Below are positions 33,891 to 42,700 of a stretch of 64,000 nt of DNA, piece by piece. The first letter of the stretch is position 1; every line of letters begins with the position of its first letter. The DNA lies in assembly GCF_050107595.1 (NCBI RefSeq), contig NZ_JBNILH010000002.1, forward strand, positions 248,001 through 312,000, given 5' to 3'. Origin of the DNA: Bacillus_AB infantis_C. GTDB lineage: Bacteria > Bacillota > Bacilli > Bacillales > Cytobacillaceae. A program made the translations under genes and the position numbers. A model generated the notes under the pieces. That model did no database searches. It had not been told where the DNA came from and saw nothing but the letters and a program-made list of their open reading frames with translations.

Positions 33891-34586
33891 TTATTTATCT
33901 GCTGAAATGGTTTTTGCCATTTGAATAAATGCATCTGTGTGATCAGCATCATTTTTTGTGTAGATGCTCAGCTTAAGCGGCTGTTTATCGTTTTTAATCA
34001 AGTAGACCGCTGCTTTATCTTCTTCTGAAGCTGCTTTATAAATGATCGCATCCTGGAGGAATTCGTCATCAGAAGCTTCTGCAGACTGCACCTCACTGCT
34101 TACCGCTGTAAGCTGGGATTTTGCATTTTCTTCAGCCATTTCCCAGTCTGTATCTTCAGGAAGCAGCTCGATCCTCATGAATACTTGATCATTTTCGGTC
34201 AGATAAAGGACATCCTTATTAGGCTCTTCAGCTGTCAGTTCGTATGAAGGAAGGACATATAAGCTATAGTTCTGGTTGTCGCTTTTTTCAAGGACTGCAG
34301 TTTCTTCCGTCATCTCTCCATTCACCTGGTATGACAGGGATTTTTCCTGCGGCATTTCAGAGCTGTCTGTTTCCGCGGTTTCTTCCCCTTCAGACTGATC
34401 ATCCGTCTGCTCGGTGCCTGCACCATTTGAATTGTCACCAGTTTCCTGGGTGCCGTCTGTTGTACCCGCGGTTTCTTCTGTATTGGTTCCATTGTCTCCA
34501 CTGCCTGTGTCTTCTGAGGTTCCACACCCGGCAAGTGCGAGTGAAAGGATCCCTGTAGCCAGCAATAGTTTTTGAAGTGTGTTCAT
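33891..34586 (-). CDS. Lipoprotein with acidic Ser/Thr/Gly/Glu-rich linker
   Basis: This 231-residue protein has a lipoprotein signal peptide ending LALAGC (lipidated Cys near residue 21). A low-complexity linker of about 60 residues rich in Gly, Thr, Glu, Asp and Asn follows, then a globular C-terminal domain of about 145 residues without recognised family. It should be anchored on the outer face of the membrane. The ATG at 34586 follows AGGAGG by eight bases. Function is not known. The linker probably spans part of the cell wall. Confidence 0.75.
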   Translation of the reverse strand: MNTLQKLLLATGILSLALAGCGTSEDTGSGDNGTNTEETAGTTDGTQETGDNSNGAGTEQTDDQSEGEETAETDSSEMPQEKSLSYQVNGEMTEETAVLEKSDNQNYSLYVLPSYELTAEEPNKDVLYLTENDQVFMRIELLPEDTDWEMAEENAKSQLTAVSSEVQSAEASDDEFLQDAIIYKAASEEDKAAVYLIKNDKQPLKLSIYTKNDADHTDAFIQMAKTISADK

Positions 34587-34672
34587 TTTGGCATTCCTCC
34601 TGTATATCATGCAGTTTTATAATAGAGTAGACGATGATTATCGGCAAGAAGTTACAAATTTTGCTGATTTCA

Positions 34673-35284
34673 TCAGTTGAGCGGCAAGATAATGAAAATC
34701 AATAGATCGAATATGAGATGAGAGACAATGACCAGAGGCAGGCTTCTCTTCCATGCATACAGATATCCCCAGAACAGCCCGGCTGCAAGGGCGGCCAGCG
34801 CAAGGACCGGATAACCGGAATAGAAATGGACGGAGGCGTACAGCAAAGCAGCCAAAGGCACTGCCCATCCTGGTCTTATGCAGCTTTGCAGGCGTTTTTG
34901 AACAAAGCCCCGCCAGAAAATTTCTTCGCCCGGGATGATGACAAGGATCAGGACGATATAATGCCAGATCACTTCCGGGGAAAGGCGGCTGTACAATCTG
35001 CCGATTTGGCTTGCGAATGGCAGGTTCATAATCTCTATCAGGAAATGGCCTGTCCAGAATAATCCATAGAGGAGAATTCCGGAAACTGCCCCATAGAATA
35101 GGTAAGATCGGAAAGAAGCCTCATCCTCCACTTCTTCTGTCATAATTGAATAGCTGATCAGAAACAGCATGGAAGCGGTGAAAATATACCAAAATACGGC
35201 CCTGTCCTGAAAAGTGAAAAACAGTAACAAATGGGCAATCATGACCCCAAGGACCAGTTTTATATCAATTGAGCCAATTTTCAT
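34673..35284 (-). CDS. CPBP-family intramembrane metalloprotease
   Basis: This 203-residue membrane protein carries the CPBP (type II CAAX/ABI) motifs: EEIFWRGFVQ with the Glu-Glu-x3-Arg signature, the His in YASVHFYSG, and the third motif VIVSHLIFDLL. Such proteins cleave substrates within the membrane or act in bacteriocin self-immunity. It is followed by the divergently spaced lipoprotein gene 86 bp away in the same direction, so the two could be co-transcribed. The substrate is unknown. Confidence 0.87.
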   Translation of the reverse strand: MKIGSIDIKLVLGVMIAHLLLFFTFQDRAVFWYIFTASMLFLISYSIMTEEVEDEASFRSYLFYGAVSGILLYGLFWTGHFLIEIMNLPFASQIGRLYSRLSPEVIWHYIVLILVIIPGEEIFWRGFVQKRLQSCIRPGWAVPLAALLYASVHFYSGYPVLALAALAAGLFWGYLYAWKRSLPLVIVSHLIFDLLIFIILPLN

Positions 35285-35493
35285 TCATGATCTCCTTTCA
35301 GCCAGGTGGAAAAAATAAAAGCGGGTTTACGGTGCAATGCTATTTATGCTGTATAATCAGTAAGTAAGCTGTTGGCTCGTACAATATATTGGCGTTCTAA
35401 CAAACCAATCACTATTTTATCAAAAAAAGAAAGCACTCTGCTACTACTTTTGTGCATTGAACTGTTCTGAAACTGCATTCAGGAGGGAAAAAG

Positions 35494-36162
35494 ATGCGAA
35501 AAGCATTAATTTTAGGCGCTACCGGCCTGACAGGGGGCCATCTTTTGGAGCTGCTCCTGGTCAGCGGCCAGTACTCACAAATAAAAGTGATCAGCAGGCG
35601 CCCGCTCAGCATAGAGCATCCAAAACTGACGGTATTTATTGGGGATTTCAGCAGTCTTGAAGAGATGGAGGAAGCTTTCGAGGCTGACGATGTATTCTGC
35701 TGTATTGGCACCACCATTAAGAAGGCGGGAAGCAAAGAAGCTTTCCGGCAAACAGATTTAGAGTATCCCATAAAGGCAGCACTGCTTGCACAAAAAGCAG
35801 GCGCAGCCAGATTCCTGATCATATCGTCAATGGGGGCAGACCCTAACTCTATGTTTTTTTATAGCAAGGTAAAAGGACAGATGGAAGAACAGCTTAAGAT
35901 GATGAATGCTTTCAGCCTCCACATTTTCCGGCCGTCCCTTCTTGCCGGTGATAGGGCAGAGTTCAGGCTGGGGGAAAAAACCGGAGAGGTTTTCTTAAAG
36001 GCCGCAGGGCCATTTATGAAAGGAAAGCTTCAAAAATATAGATCCATCCAGGCAGCCGATGTGGCAAAAGGGATGGCAGCCGCCGGAATCCAGGATAAGG
36101 AAGCCCGCAAGGCTGCAAGGATATATGAATCAGATGAAATAGCCCGCCTTGCAGAAAAGTAA
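35494..36162 (+). CDS. NAD(P)-binding atypical SDR oxidoreductase
   Basis: This 222-residue protein begins with the dinucleotide-binding loop LILGATGLTGGHLLELLL. VFCCIGTTIKKAGSKEAF and FLIISSMGADPNS place it with the atypical SDR group that includes HTATIP2/YraR-like proteins. The motif YSKVKGQMEE supplies the Tyr-x3-Lys pair. It presumably binds NADP(H); the reaction is unknown. GGAGGGA lies before the ATG. It is monocistronic, with a terminator right after the stop. Confidence 0.83.
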   Translation: MRKALILGATGLTGGHLLELLLVSGQYSQIKVISRRPLSIEHPKLTVFIGDFSSLEEMEEAFEADDVFCCIGTTIKKAGSKEAFRQTDLEYPIKAALLAQKAGAARFLIISSMGADPNSMFFYSKVKGQMEEQLKMMNAFSLHIFRPSLLAGDRAEFRLGEKTGEVFLKAAGPFMKGKLQKYRSIQAADVAKGMAAAGIQDKEARKAARIYESDEIARLAEK

Positions 36163-36192
36163 AAAACCTCCGCCTGACTGCGGAGGTTTTTT
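36163..36192 (+). terminator. Rho-independent terminator
   Basis: AAAAACCTCCGC pairs with GCGGAGGTTTTT and the T-run continues. Confidence 0.85.
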
Positions 36193-36201
36193 ACTTTTTA
36201 T

Positions 36202-36428
36202 TGTTTAGGGGTTTATAAATTGTAAGTCTTGTGGACCATTATCACTTATCAACATCCAGCAGCTGCGCCGGAGTCACAAGCCAAACTTCCCAAAAAGGCA
36301 AAGGCGCCTTTCAGGGAGGCTCGTTTTGAGGCCCCCAGTAAGGGGATCATGCAGACGTTGCCACAGGACGTGGCGTACTTGGTCTGCGTTTCTTAAGGGT
36401 GGATAAAGGTGCCTGTGCTTTTGTTCTT
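36202..36428 (+). repeat. Intergenic repeat, copy B
   Basis: It starts TGTTTAGGGGTTTATAAATTG. A central imperfect hairpin (CCAAACTTCCC...AGGGAGGCTCG) is followed by the 3' module CATGCAGACGTTGCCACAGG, TGCGTTTCTTAAGGGTGG and CTGTGCTTTTGTTC. It directly follows the preceding terminator. Confidence 0.8.
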
Positions 36429-36451
36429 ATTGCAGCGCTTACATTTTGCTG

Positions 36452-36640
36452 TCAAAATACCGATTCTTTAATGACTTTGTAGTTTTTATGGTTAACAACA
36501 GTCCTTTGTTCCAATTCAAGATCACGATAGTCATCCATGTATGTAAGGTCGACAATCACCGAATTCTCGTTCACTTTTTCAACTATGCCCTTCAGGCCTT
36601 CCCTGAATTCAATCACGTTACCGACTTCTGCTCTCTTCAT
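36452..36640 (-). CDS. ykvS: DUF2187 family protein YkvS
   Basis: This 62-residue protein starts MKRAEVGNVIEFREGLKG and is a small KOW/SH3-like beta barrel of the DUF2187 family, as in B. subtilis YkvS. GAAGAGG lies eight bases before the ATG. Function is not established; the fold suggests nucleic-acid or protein binding. It lies alone between copy B of the repeat and a divergent small gene. Its location between ykvI and ptsHI agrees with B. subtilis. Confidence 0.85.
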   Translation of the reverse strand: MKRAEVGNVIEFREGLKGIVEKVNENSVIVDLTYMDDYRDLELEQRTVVNHKNYKVIKESVF

Positions 36641-36857
36641 AGAACCTCTTCCTCTCCCATGTTTGTTTCTTCTCTAAAAGCTTATTAACATTTTGCACTA
36701 CTTTTTGAATTTCGTAAAGAATTTTGAACATTTTTAACTGAAATTTCCATTTTTTCGGGGTTCACACAAACTGCATAACTGCCATTCTGCAGGTATTTCC
36801 GTGGAAATTCTTATAGTAATTTGGTATACAGGTAGTATGTGAAAAGGAGGTATTGGC

Positions 36858-37052
36858 TTGGAACAAAACTTGGTGAACGATTTGCTTGATAAGCTTAAAA
36901 ACGGTGAACTTTCGGAGTACTATGTAAAAAAAGAAGATTTCCTTGAGTTTCGGAGTGTACTTGTCAGCCGCCCGGACTTTAAGCATTTCCGCGGCATAGG
37001 CCAGCGGGGCGGAGATGTATTGTATCAGTATGTTTCTGAGCCCCGCAGCTGA
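36858..37052 (+). CDS. Small conserved-type hypothetical protein
   Basis: This 64-residue soluble protein starts with TTG after a full AAAGGAGGT site, so it is well supported as a gene. It has helix-forming NLVNDLLDKLKNGE followed by KEDFLEFRSVLVSR and FRGIGQRGGDVLYQYV. No family is recognised. The SDR gene begins 37 bp downstream in the same direction, so they may form an operon. Confidence 0.7.
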   Translation: MEQNLVNDLLDKLKNGELSEYYVKKEDFLEFRSVLVSRPDFKHFRGIGQRGGDVLYQYVSEPRS

Positions 37053-37088
37053 AGGATAAATATAAATAGGAAGGGAGACGATGCAGCA

Positions 37089-37829
37089 TTGAAGTTTAAA
37101 GACAGGACAGTATTCATTACCGGTGGTGCTAATGGTATTGGCAAGGGCATTGCCAAGTCATTTGCTGAAGAGGGTGCAAAGGTAGTTATTGCAGATATAG
37201 CTGAAAAGGAAGGAGCAGAGCTTGAGGAGGAGCTGGCATCTGAAGGCAGGCAAGCCTTTTTTGTGTATATGGATGTGAGAGATGAAAGAAGCGTTATAAC
37301 TGCAATGGAAAAGACAGCCGCTCAGTATGGAAATATAGACATTCTCATCAATAATGCCGGGATTTCAAAGTTCATTTCATTTACGGAGATGACATTGGAT
37401 GAATGGGATGAGATTCTCCAGACTAATTTGCGGAGTGTTTTCCTCTGCAGCAGGGAAGCTGTGAAGCTGATGAAAAATGGAGGCTCAATCGTGAATATGG
37501 CTTCCACCCGGGCATCCATGTCTGAGCCTGACACAGAGGCTTATTCGGCATCCAAAGGAGGAATCACGAGCATTACCCACGCTCTGGCAAGAACCTTGGC
37601 AGACAAGGGAATAAGGGTTAATTCCATTAGCCCGGGCTGGATAGAAACAAGGCATTATGATGAATTGAGGGAAAAGGACCATAGCCAGCATCTCTCGGGA
37701 AGAGTAGGAAAACCGTCTGATATAGCCCGCTGCTGCCTCTACCTTTGCGATCCGGAAAACGATTTTGTAACCGGTGAAAACATCGTGGTCGATGGGGGAA
37801 TGACCAGGAAAATGATGTACGAGGAATAG
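37089..37829 (+). CDS. Classical SDR oxidoreductase
   Basis: This 246-residue protein has the TGGANGIG cofactor loop, DILINNAGIS, catalytic Ser in NMASTRAS, and YSASKGG with the catalytic Tyr and Lys. Asp in VIADIAEKEG after strand 2 suggests NAD rather than NADP. Relatives are annotated as glucose dehydrogenase or 3-oxoacyl-ACP reductase, but the substrate is unknown. The start is TTG at 37089 after a somewhat distant GGGAG. It follows the 64-residue gene by 36 bp. Confidence 0.85.
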   Translation: MKFKDRTVFITGGANGIGKGIAKSFAEEGAKVVIADIAEKEGAELEEELASEGRQAFFVYMDVRDERSVITAMEKTAAQYGNIDILINNAGISKFISFTEMTLDEWDEILQTNLRSVFLCSREAVKLMKNGGSIVNMASTRASMSEPDTEAYSASKGGITSITHALARTLADKGIRVNSISPGWIETRHYDELREKDHSQHLSGRVGKPSDIARCCLYLCDPENDFVTGENIVVDGGMTRKMMYEE

Positions 37830-37840
37830 CAGGATTCCTT

Positions 37841-37921
37841 CTAGTTTTTCCTCAGCAGCAGGATGCTGAAAATGAAAATAGTCCCAACGAAAATCAGGCA
37901 GCTTAAGAGATGGGAAAACAT
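37841..37921 (-). CDS. Tiny single-span membrane protein (26 residues)
   Basis: The ATG at 37921 follows GAGGAGG by six bases. It gives a 26-residue peptide that is almost all hydrophobic (MFSHLLSCLIFVGTIFIF, ending in the basic tail LLRKN). That is the layout of a single membrane helix with a cytoplasmic positive end. It converges on the SDR gene. The strong ribosome site is the main evidence; no family was recognised. Confidence 0.45.
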   Translation of the reverse strand: MFSHLLSCLIFVGTIFIFSILLLRKN

Positions 37922-38000
37922 ATGAAGCCTCCTCATGTGATTTATTCCATCATATAGGGGATTCATAATGTTTCCGTTGCATGAACGTAAAGTTCCAGTA

Positions 38001-38034
38001 AAAAAACTCCAGCAGAATGCGGCTGGAGTTTTTT
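38001..38034 (-). terminator. Rho-independent terminator of the PilZ gene
   Basis: AAAAAACTCCAGC pairs with GCTGGAGTTTTTT. The T-run lies on both strands. Confidence 0.8.
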
Positions 38035-38413
38035 ATCTGGATTTGTAAGAGCCGGCAGCCTTTCGGGTATACTCTTTAAGCTGCTGGATGATCTCAAGGC
38101 TTTTTTCGCTGCCTTCTGCAGATACGAAGCCATAGATGCTGCTGTTCCATTCGTGCTTTTGCCATACCGGCTCGCCGGTCATGGTGATGAGGGAATCGTT
38201 GATGATAAAAGAAATTTCCATCAGCAGCTTTTTTTCTCTTACCGGAAGGTCCATGGCAGCCTTGAAACGCATGCCATTCGGGCTTAAATCCATAATCTCC
38301 GCTGTACCTGGCCTCGCCTCGACCGGTTTATCGTCAATTTTAATAATCCTGAAGGACCCAAGGAGCGGCTTCGGGAATTGAAATCGGAATGGCTCATCCC
38401 GTTTATATCTCAT
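38033..38413 (-). CDS. PilZ domain protein
   Basis: This 126-residue protein has the c-di-GMP-binding PilZ signature: RYKRDEPFRF (arginine motif) at the N-terminus and DLSPNGMRFKA (D-x-S-x2-G motif) about 40 residues later. It should bind c-di-GMP and act as a cytoplasmic effector, perhaps on motility or surface polysaccharides. It is a single-domain protein, unlike YcgR/MotI, which has an additional N-terminal domain. It is divergent from the MoxR operon. Confidence 0.82.
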   Translation of the reverse strand: MRYKRDEPFRFQFPKPLLGSFRIIKIDDKPVEARPGTAEIMDLSPNGMRFKAAMDLPVREKKLLMEISFIINDSLITMTGEPVWQKHEWNSSIYGFVSAEGSEKSLEIIQQLKEYTRKAAGSYKSR

Positions 38414-38587
38414 ATGATCACCTTAGTTATTTTATCTGTTAAATCCTGTAAGTTTATTGAATCACCAGAACGTCTATTTTGCAACCATTTTCTCCGCTAA
38501 GGCTATTTCTTCCAAACACTTGCTATGCTTGCATAATTACATGTTATATTTAAATAGACAAAATATTAGAATTTTAGAGGTGTGCAA

Positions 38588-39523
38588 ATGCTTGATAAAA
38601 TAGAAAAACTGAAAAGCGAAATAGGAAAGGTAATAGTCGGCCGGGATAAAGAAGCAGAATTGCTGGTGATTTCCCTCATCTTCAATGGCCATGTGCTTCT
38701 TGAAAGCGTGCCTGGGACAGGCAAGACACTAATGGCAAAAACATTCTCAGGAACATTCGGGGGAAGGTTCTCGAGGATTCAATTTACACCTGACGTACTT
38801 CCGAGTGATATAACCGGGATCCAATTTTTTAATCCGAAAAGCCATGAATTTGAGTTCCGTCCAGGGCCCATACTTGCCAATATTGTTCTTGCTGATGAAA
38901 TAAACAGAGCTACCCCGCGTACACAGTCAAGCCTGCTTGAGGCTATGGAAGAACGCCAGGTAACAATCGACGGACATACATTCAGGGCGGAAGAACCCTT
39001 TATGGTCATTGCCACGCAGAATCCGGCTGAGTCGCAGCAAGGGACCTTTCCTCTGCCGGCTGCGCAGCTTGACCGCTTTTTCATGAGAGTTAAACTGGGC
39101 TATCCCAGCCTTCAAGAAGAAAGAATGATATTAAAGGGGAAAAGGAGGCCGTCAGGACCAGTCACTCAGGCTATAAGCATGCAGGAACTTGAAGGATTGA
39201 GGGAGGCAGCAGCACAGATACATATATCAGAAGAGCTTGAAGGCTATCTGCTCGAAATTGTCAGGAAGACGAGGGAAACCCCTGCCATTGAACTTGGGGT
39301 CAGTCCAAGGGGTTCACTTGCCCTGCAGAGGGCTGCAATCGGCGCTGCACTGATAAAAGGCAGAAGTTATGCCGTCCCGGAGGATATAAAGGAGATGGCA
39401 CCATATGTGCTGGCACATAGAATCTATCTAACCGCCGAAGCATCCCTTACAGGCACAGAGGAAGAAGTGATCAAAAAGATCATCGATTCAGTTGAAGTTC
39501 CTGTTGAAGCAGGTGCCCGCTAG
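38588..39523 (+). CDS. MoxR-family AAA+ ATPase
   Basis: This 311-residue chaperone-type ATPase has Walker A ESVPGTGKTLMAKTF, Walker B ANIVLADEINRA, sensor 1 VIATQNPAE and an arginine finger region TFPLPAAQLDRF. MoxR ATPases are thought to help fold or activate metal- or wall-related proteins together with DUF58 partners. The ATG at 38588 follows GAGGTG; a GTG lies six bases earlier. It is the first gene of a three-gene operon with DUF58 and a membrane protein. Confidence 0.92.
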   Translation: MLDKIEKLKSEIGKVIVGRDKEAELLVISLIFNGHVLLESVPGTGKTLMAKTFSGTFGGRFSRIQFTPDVLPSDITGIQFFNPKSHEFEFRPGPILANIVLADEINRATPRTQSSLLEAMEERQVTIDGHTFRAEEPFMVIATQNPAESQQGTFPLPAAQLDRFFMRVKLGYPSLQEERMILKGKRRPSGPVTQAISMQELEGLREAAAQIHISEELEGYLLEIVRKTRETPAIELGVSPRGSLALQRAAIGAALIKGRSYAVPEDIKEMAPYVLAHRIYLTAEASLTGTEEEVIKKIIDSVEVPVEAGAR

Positions 39524-39524
39524 A

Positions 39525-40718
39525 ATGGATTGGAAAAAGTATACGGTCGAAAACCGGTCCATGCAGATCATGTCTGCACTTGCCCTGCTGCTGGTTTTGC
39601 TTAGCCTTTATTTGGCTTCGGCGATTTTGTTCCTAATGTCCACTTTGTATTTTTGTGTGCTCCTTGCCAACAATTATTATTTGAAAAAAATGGGGGAAGG
39701 GGTTGAATTTGAAAATAAAGCTGTCAGGAAAAGGATGTTTATTGATGAGCATCATGAATGGGAGCTGGATTTTGTAAATAACGGACTTCCAATATTGAAT
39801 GCACGGCTCTATATATATTTCGATGATATTGTAATCCCCTTGAAAGGTGCGCAGCAGCCGAGATTTTCAAAATACGAGCTATCCATTCCATTCACTCTGC
39901 CAAGAAAAGGGGAATATTCCGTCCGGGTTCCATTTTCAGCCGGCAGGAGGGGGCTGGCGAAAATCCGCAGCATGGAGCTGCGGATTCCCCATTTCTTCGG
40001 TTTTGGCGAGACAGTGCTTGAATACAGGGCAATGATCTCCCAGGAAGCGCTCATCTACCCGAAAAGGCTGCCCGTTGAAAACAAGGAAGAGTTTGTTTCA
40101 GCAAAACCGGGATATGAAGCTGCCAGGCATACACTTTTTCAGGATGTGATGTCTCCTGCCGGCACGAGGAATTATGTGCCGACTGACAGCTTCAATCAAA
40201 TACACTGGAAAGCAACGGCAAGGAGCCAGAGCATTCAGACGAAGGTATATGAAACGGTCTCTGAAAAAGGCCTGCTGCTTTCTTTGAATTTATCCGAAGG
40301 GTACTCCATTACTCCGAGGCTTGAGGAGCTTCTGAGCTGTTCGGCCGAGCTGGCATATACAGCTGCAAAATATGGCATTCCCTTTGCAGTCTGCATAAAT
40401 ATCAGGACAGCAGGACCCATCCCCTTTCAATATATACCTGCCGGGACCGGAAAGGCGCATCTGCAGAAAGTGCTGGAAAGCTTTGCGGTTGCAGGCTATC
40501 ATTCTGTTCTGTATCCATATGACAAGATGGCTGCCCATTATACAAGGCATTTTGCCCTGCAGCCTTATATTATCCATGGAGGCTCCAAGCCGCAGGCTGG
40601 AGAAAAGTACTTTAAAGAATTGGAACAGAATGGATTTACAGTGCTGGAAATGCAGCTGCTGGAGCAAAAAGCCTGGATAAAGCCGTTGTCAAAACCTATT
40701 CATAAAGAGGTGGTTTAG
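39525..40718 (+). CDS. DUF58 domain protein
   Basis: This 397-residue protein has two N-terminal membrane helices (about 15-55), a beta-rich region, and the DUF58 signature GTRNYVPTDSFNQIHWKATAR (about 217-237), which leads into a von Willebrand A-like fold. It starts one base after the MoxR stop and ends at the GTG of the next gene, so it is strongly coupled. DUF58 proteins are regular MoxR partners; a role in envelope homeostasis is inferred. Confidence 0.88.
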   Translation: MDWKKYTVENRSMQIMSALALLLVLLSLYLASAILFLMSTLYFCVLLANNYYLKKMGEGVEFENKAVRKRMFIDEHHEWELDFVNNGLPILNARLYIYFDDIVIPLKGAQQPRFSKYELSIPFTLPRKGEYSVRVPFSAGRRGLAKIRSMELRIPHFFGFGETVLEYRAMISQEALIYPKRLPVENKEEFVSAKPGYEAARHTLFQDVMSPAGTRNYVPTDSFNQIHWKATARSQSIQTKVYETVSEKGLLLSLNLSEGYSITPRLEELLSCSAELAYTAAKYGIPFAVCINIRTAGPIPFQYIPAGTGKAHLQKVLESFAVAGYHSVLYPYDKMAAHYTRHFALQPYIIHGGSKPQAGEKYFKELEQNGFTVLEMQLLEQKAWIKPLSKPIHKEVV

Positions 40719-42005
40719 GTGCCGGGAATCAAATGGCATCCCTATATGACGCTCATTTCGGAGGCTGCTCTTGCAAGCATGCTGCTCTGCCCTGTCTTTA
40801 TGCCCTCAGGCGACTGGCTGCCGGTATTATATTCGTTTTCAATCCTGGCAGCATCAGCCTTGCTGTTTTTCTACCTGCTGAATGCTGGAGGAAGCAGAGG
40901 GAGCCTGCTGTTTTTTGCCGCTGTACTGCCCTTTATCTTCATTAGCGGAACCCTTCTTGGCTTTTCGTGGTTCGCCCTGCTATGTTTCGGTGTGCTTGTG
41001 TTCTGGCGGACTGAATCTGCTTATAAAGACCCTGGGGGAAGTTCTGACAGTAATCTTTTCCTTCTTGTTTTCGCGGGCGGCTTTGCCGTCATCCTGGCGG
41101 CTGTTTTTCTGGATCCCGCATGGATAAGCAAGGTGGTTTGGATGGTCGTCCTCCAGGAAGCCTTTATTATCACAGCAGGATTCTTCTCAAGATTGGCCGC
41201 CTCCGGAACTTCCAAAAAAAACAAAGGTCTTCTCATTCGTGATTTTGTCCTTGCCATGCTGGGGATTTTTGCGATGGGAGTGGCGGCTGTGTTTGCTATT
41301 CCCGCTGTCAGCGGGCTGTTCTTTTCACTGATGAGGGGCATTGCTTACCTTTTTGGCGCAGCAGCATCTCCATTTTTCCAATGGGCCGAAAAACGCGACT
41401 GGAGCGTAAATTTAAATGAAGAACCTGAACGCCAGGAGGAGCAGCTGGATGAGAGCAGGGAACAGCCTTTGATGGAAGAACAGGGCCAGGGATTTGAAAT
41501 GGTGCTCGCAGCAGCTGCTGCTGCCTTTCTTATTTTTATCATGTATTATTTATATAAGAAAAGGAAGAAAACCTCCGATGGTGTGATGCAGGATAAGGAG
41601 AAATCATATATCACTGTCGAGCGGGAGCCTGGCAGCGATGGAGGGCTGGACCGCGGAAGAAAACGGACAGAGGCGCCTTTAGACCCTGTCAGGAGGGAAA
41701 TCTACCAGCTCGAAGCATACAGTGATAAACTGCAGCTCGGCAGAAGGCAGTCCGAAAGCTTTCCGGAGTGGATGAAAAGGATCGGCCTGCATGTTGATCC
41801 CTTTACCAGCAGCGTATATGAAAAAGTAAGATACGGAGAAAAGCTGGCTGACGCCGCTGAAGCTGCTGCTTTTCTAAAAGAGATTGCCTTATTGAAAAAA
41901 GATCTGAAGCGGGTTCATCTGCATCTTGTTAAAGAGGGTGAACTATCGTCAGGCAGATTCCTGGGCATTTTACAAAAAAAGCAGCTGAAAGGACGCAAAT
42001 CCTAA
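40719..42005 (+). CDS. Membrane protein with C-terminal DUF4129-like domain
   Basis: This 428-residue protein has a GTG start immediately after the DUF58 stop, preceded by GAGGTGG. It has about six N-terminal membrane helices (10-200), an acidic loop, one further helix (about 265-285), and a cytoplasmic C-terminal domain (FPEWMKRIGLHVDPFTSSVYEKVRYGEKLADAAEA) like DUF4129. In many Bacillales the third gene of this operon also carries a transglutaminase domain; no Cys-His-Asp core is apparent here, so that domain seems absent. Function is unknown. Confidence 0.75.
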   Translation: MPGIKWHPYMTLISEAALASMLLCPVFMPSGDWLPVLYSFSILAASALLFFYLLNAGGSRGSLLFFAAVLPFIFISGTLLGFSWFALLCFGVLVFWRTESAYKDPGGSSDSNLFLLVFAGGFAVILAAVFLDPAWISKVVWMVVLQEAFIITAGFFSRLAASGTSKKNKGLLIRDFVLAMLGIFAMGVAAVFAIPAVSGLFFSLMRGIAYLFGAAASPFFQWAEKRDWSVNLNEEPERQEEQLDESREQPLMEEQGQGFEMVLAAAAAAFLIFIMYYLYKKRKKTSDGVMQDKEKSYITVEREPGSDGGLDRGRKRTEAPLDPVRREIYQLEAYSDKLQLGRRQSESFPEWMKRIGLHVDPFTSSVYEKVRYGEKLADAAEAAAFLKEIALLKKDLKRVHLHLVKEGELSSGRFLGILQKKQLKGRKS

Positions 42006-42060
42006 CATCTAAAGAAGCCTCCTGCATATAAATCTAAAAAGCATGGAGGAGGCGGCTTAA

Positions 42061-42342
42061 ATGGGATTATCAAGACAAGAACGTCTTTACAGGATCATGG
42101 CCCTTGCAGATTCAATATTAGAGGAGCTGGTCGAAGACCGGACTGAATTCGGGGAAAAGGATTTGAAGCAGGCGGCCGAACTGCTTGCAAGGTGCGTGAA
42201 AGAAATGGCGAAGCTGCAGTCACAAGGTACAGAGAACACTCCATATGAATATGAGGCAGCCATTAATAAGCTGAGAGTAAGTTATAATATCCTCTTTTTG
42301 GGTAAAGAAAAGAAAACTATGGCAAATGAAAGCGTTTTATAA
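42061..42342 (+). CDS. Small helical hypothetical protein
   Basis: This 93-residue soluble, mostly helical protein starts at an ATG eight bases after GGAGGAGG. The region before it (42015-42058) can fold so that AAGCCTCCTGCAT covers this ribosome site. The sequence QERLYRIMALADSILEELVEDR suggests an amphipathic helix. No family was recognised. It follows the DUF58 operon by 55 bp and could be transcribed with it. Confidence 0.6.
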   Translation: MGLSRQERLYRIMALADSILEELVEDRTEFGEKDLKQAAELLARCVKEMAKLQSQGTENTPYEYEAAINKLRVSYNILFLGKEKKTMANESVL

Positions 42343-42700
42343 AAAAAATACCTGCAAATCCTTAAAAAATAAGGCATTAACGTTGTCTAAGACGGGAGGA
42401 AATGCTATTCTTTTTTTTGAGATGTTGGTTGTCTGATGACTTGAAAAAAAGGCGACTAAACTATACTTAATTTCATACATGAATAAACCATAGATGGAAA
42501 AAATACTATTGCGTGGATAAATAAATGCAATATGTACTGGCGCTTTTGGCCTGTTCCATTTAGAACGGAATGCGGCTTTTATGGGCGTTTCCGGCAACTG
42601 CTTAGTCGTTTTGGCATTAATGAGTTAAGATTAAGTTAGTAGGCAACAAACTCATATACATCTTGCTATGATTAATTAATTTTAAAGGAGACTGATCTCA
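42343..42700 (+). promoter_or_regulatory. Intergenic region upstream of ptsHI
   Basis: This 358-bp AT-rich stretch has no convincing gene. An extended -10 element TGCTATGAT (42665-42672 region) lies about 30 bp before the ptsH ATG and is the likely ptsHI promoter; I could not place a good -35. A cre-like TGAAAGCGTTTTAT (42327-42340) overlaps the end of the preceding gene and is of doubtful meaning. No antiterminator (RAT) element was recognised. Confidence 0.4.

Noticed and set aside
42327..42340. cre-like TGAAAGCGTTTTAT near ptsH
   Set aside because: It overlaps the last codons and stop of the preceding small gene and lies about 360 bp before ptsH, too far for a usual CcpA site; the match may be coding coincidence.
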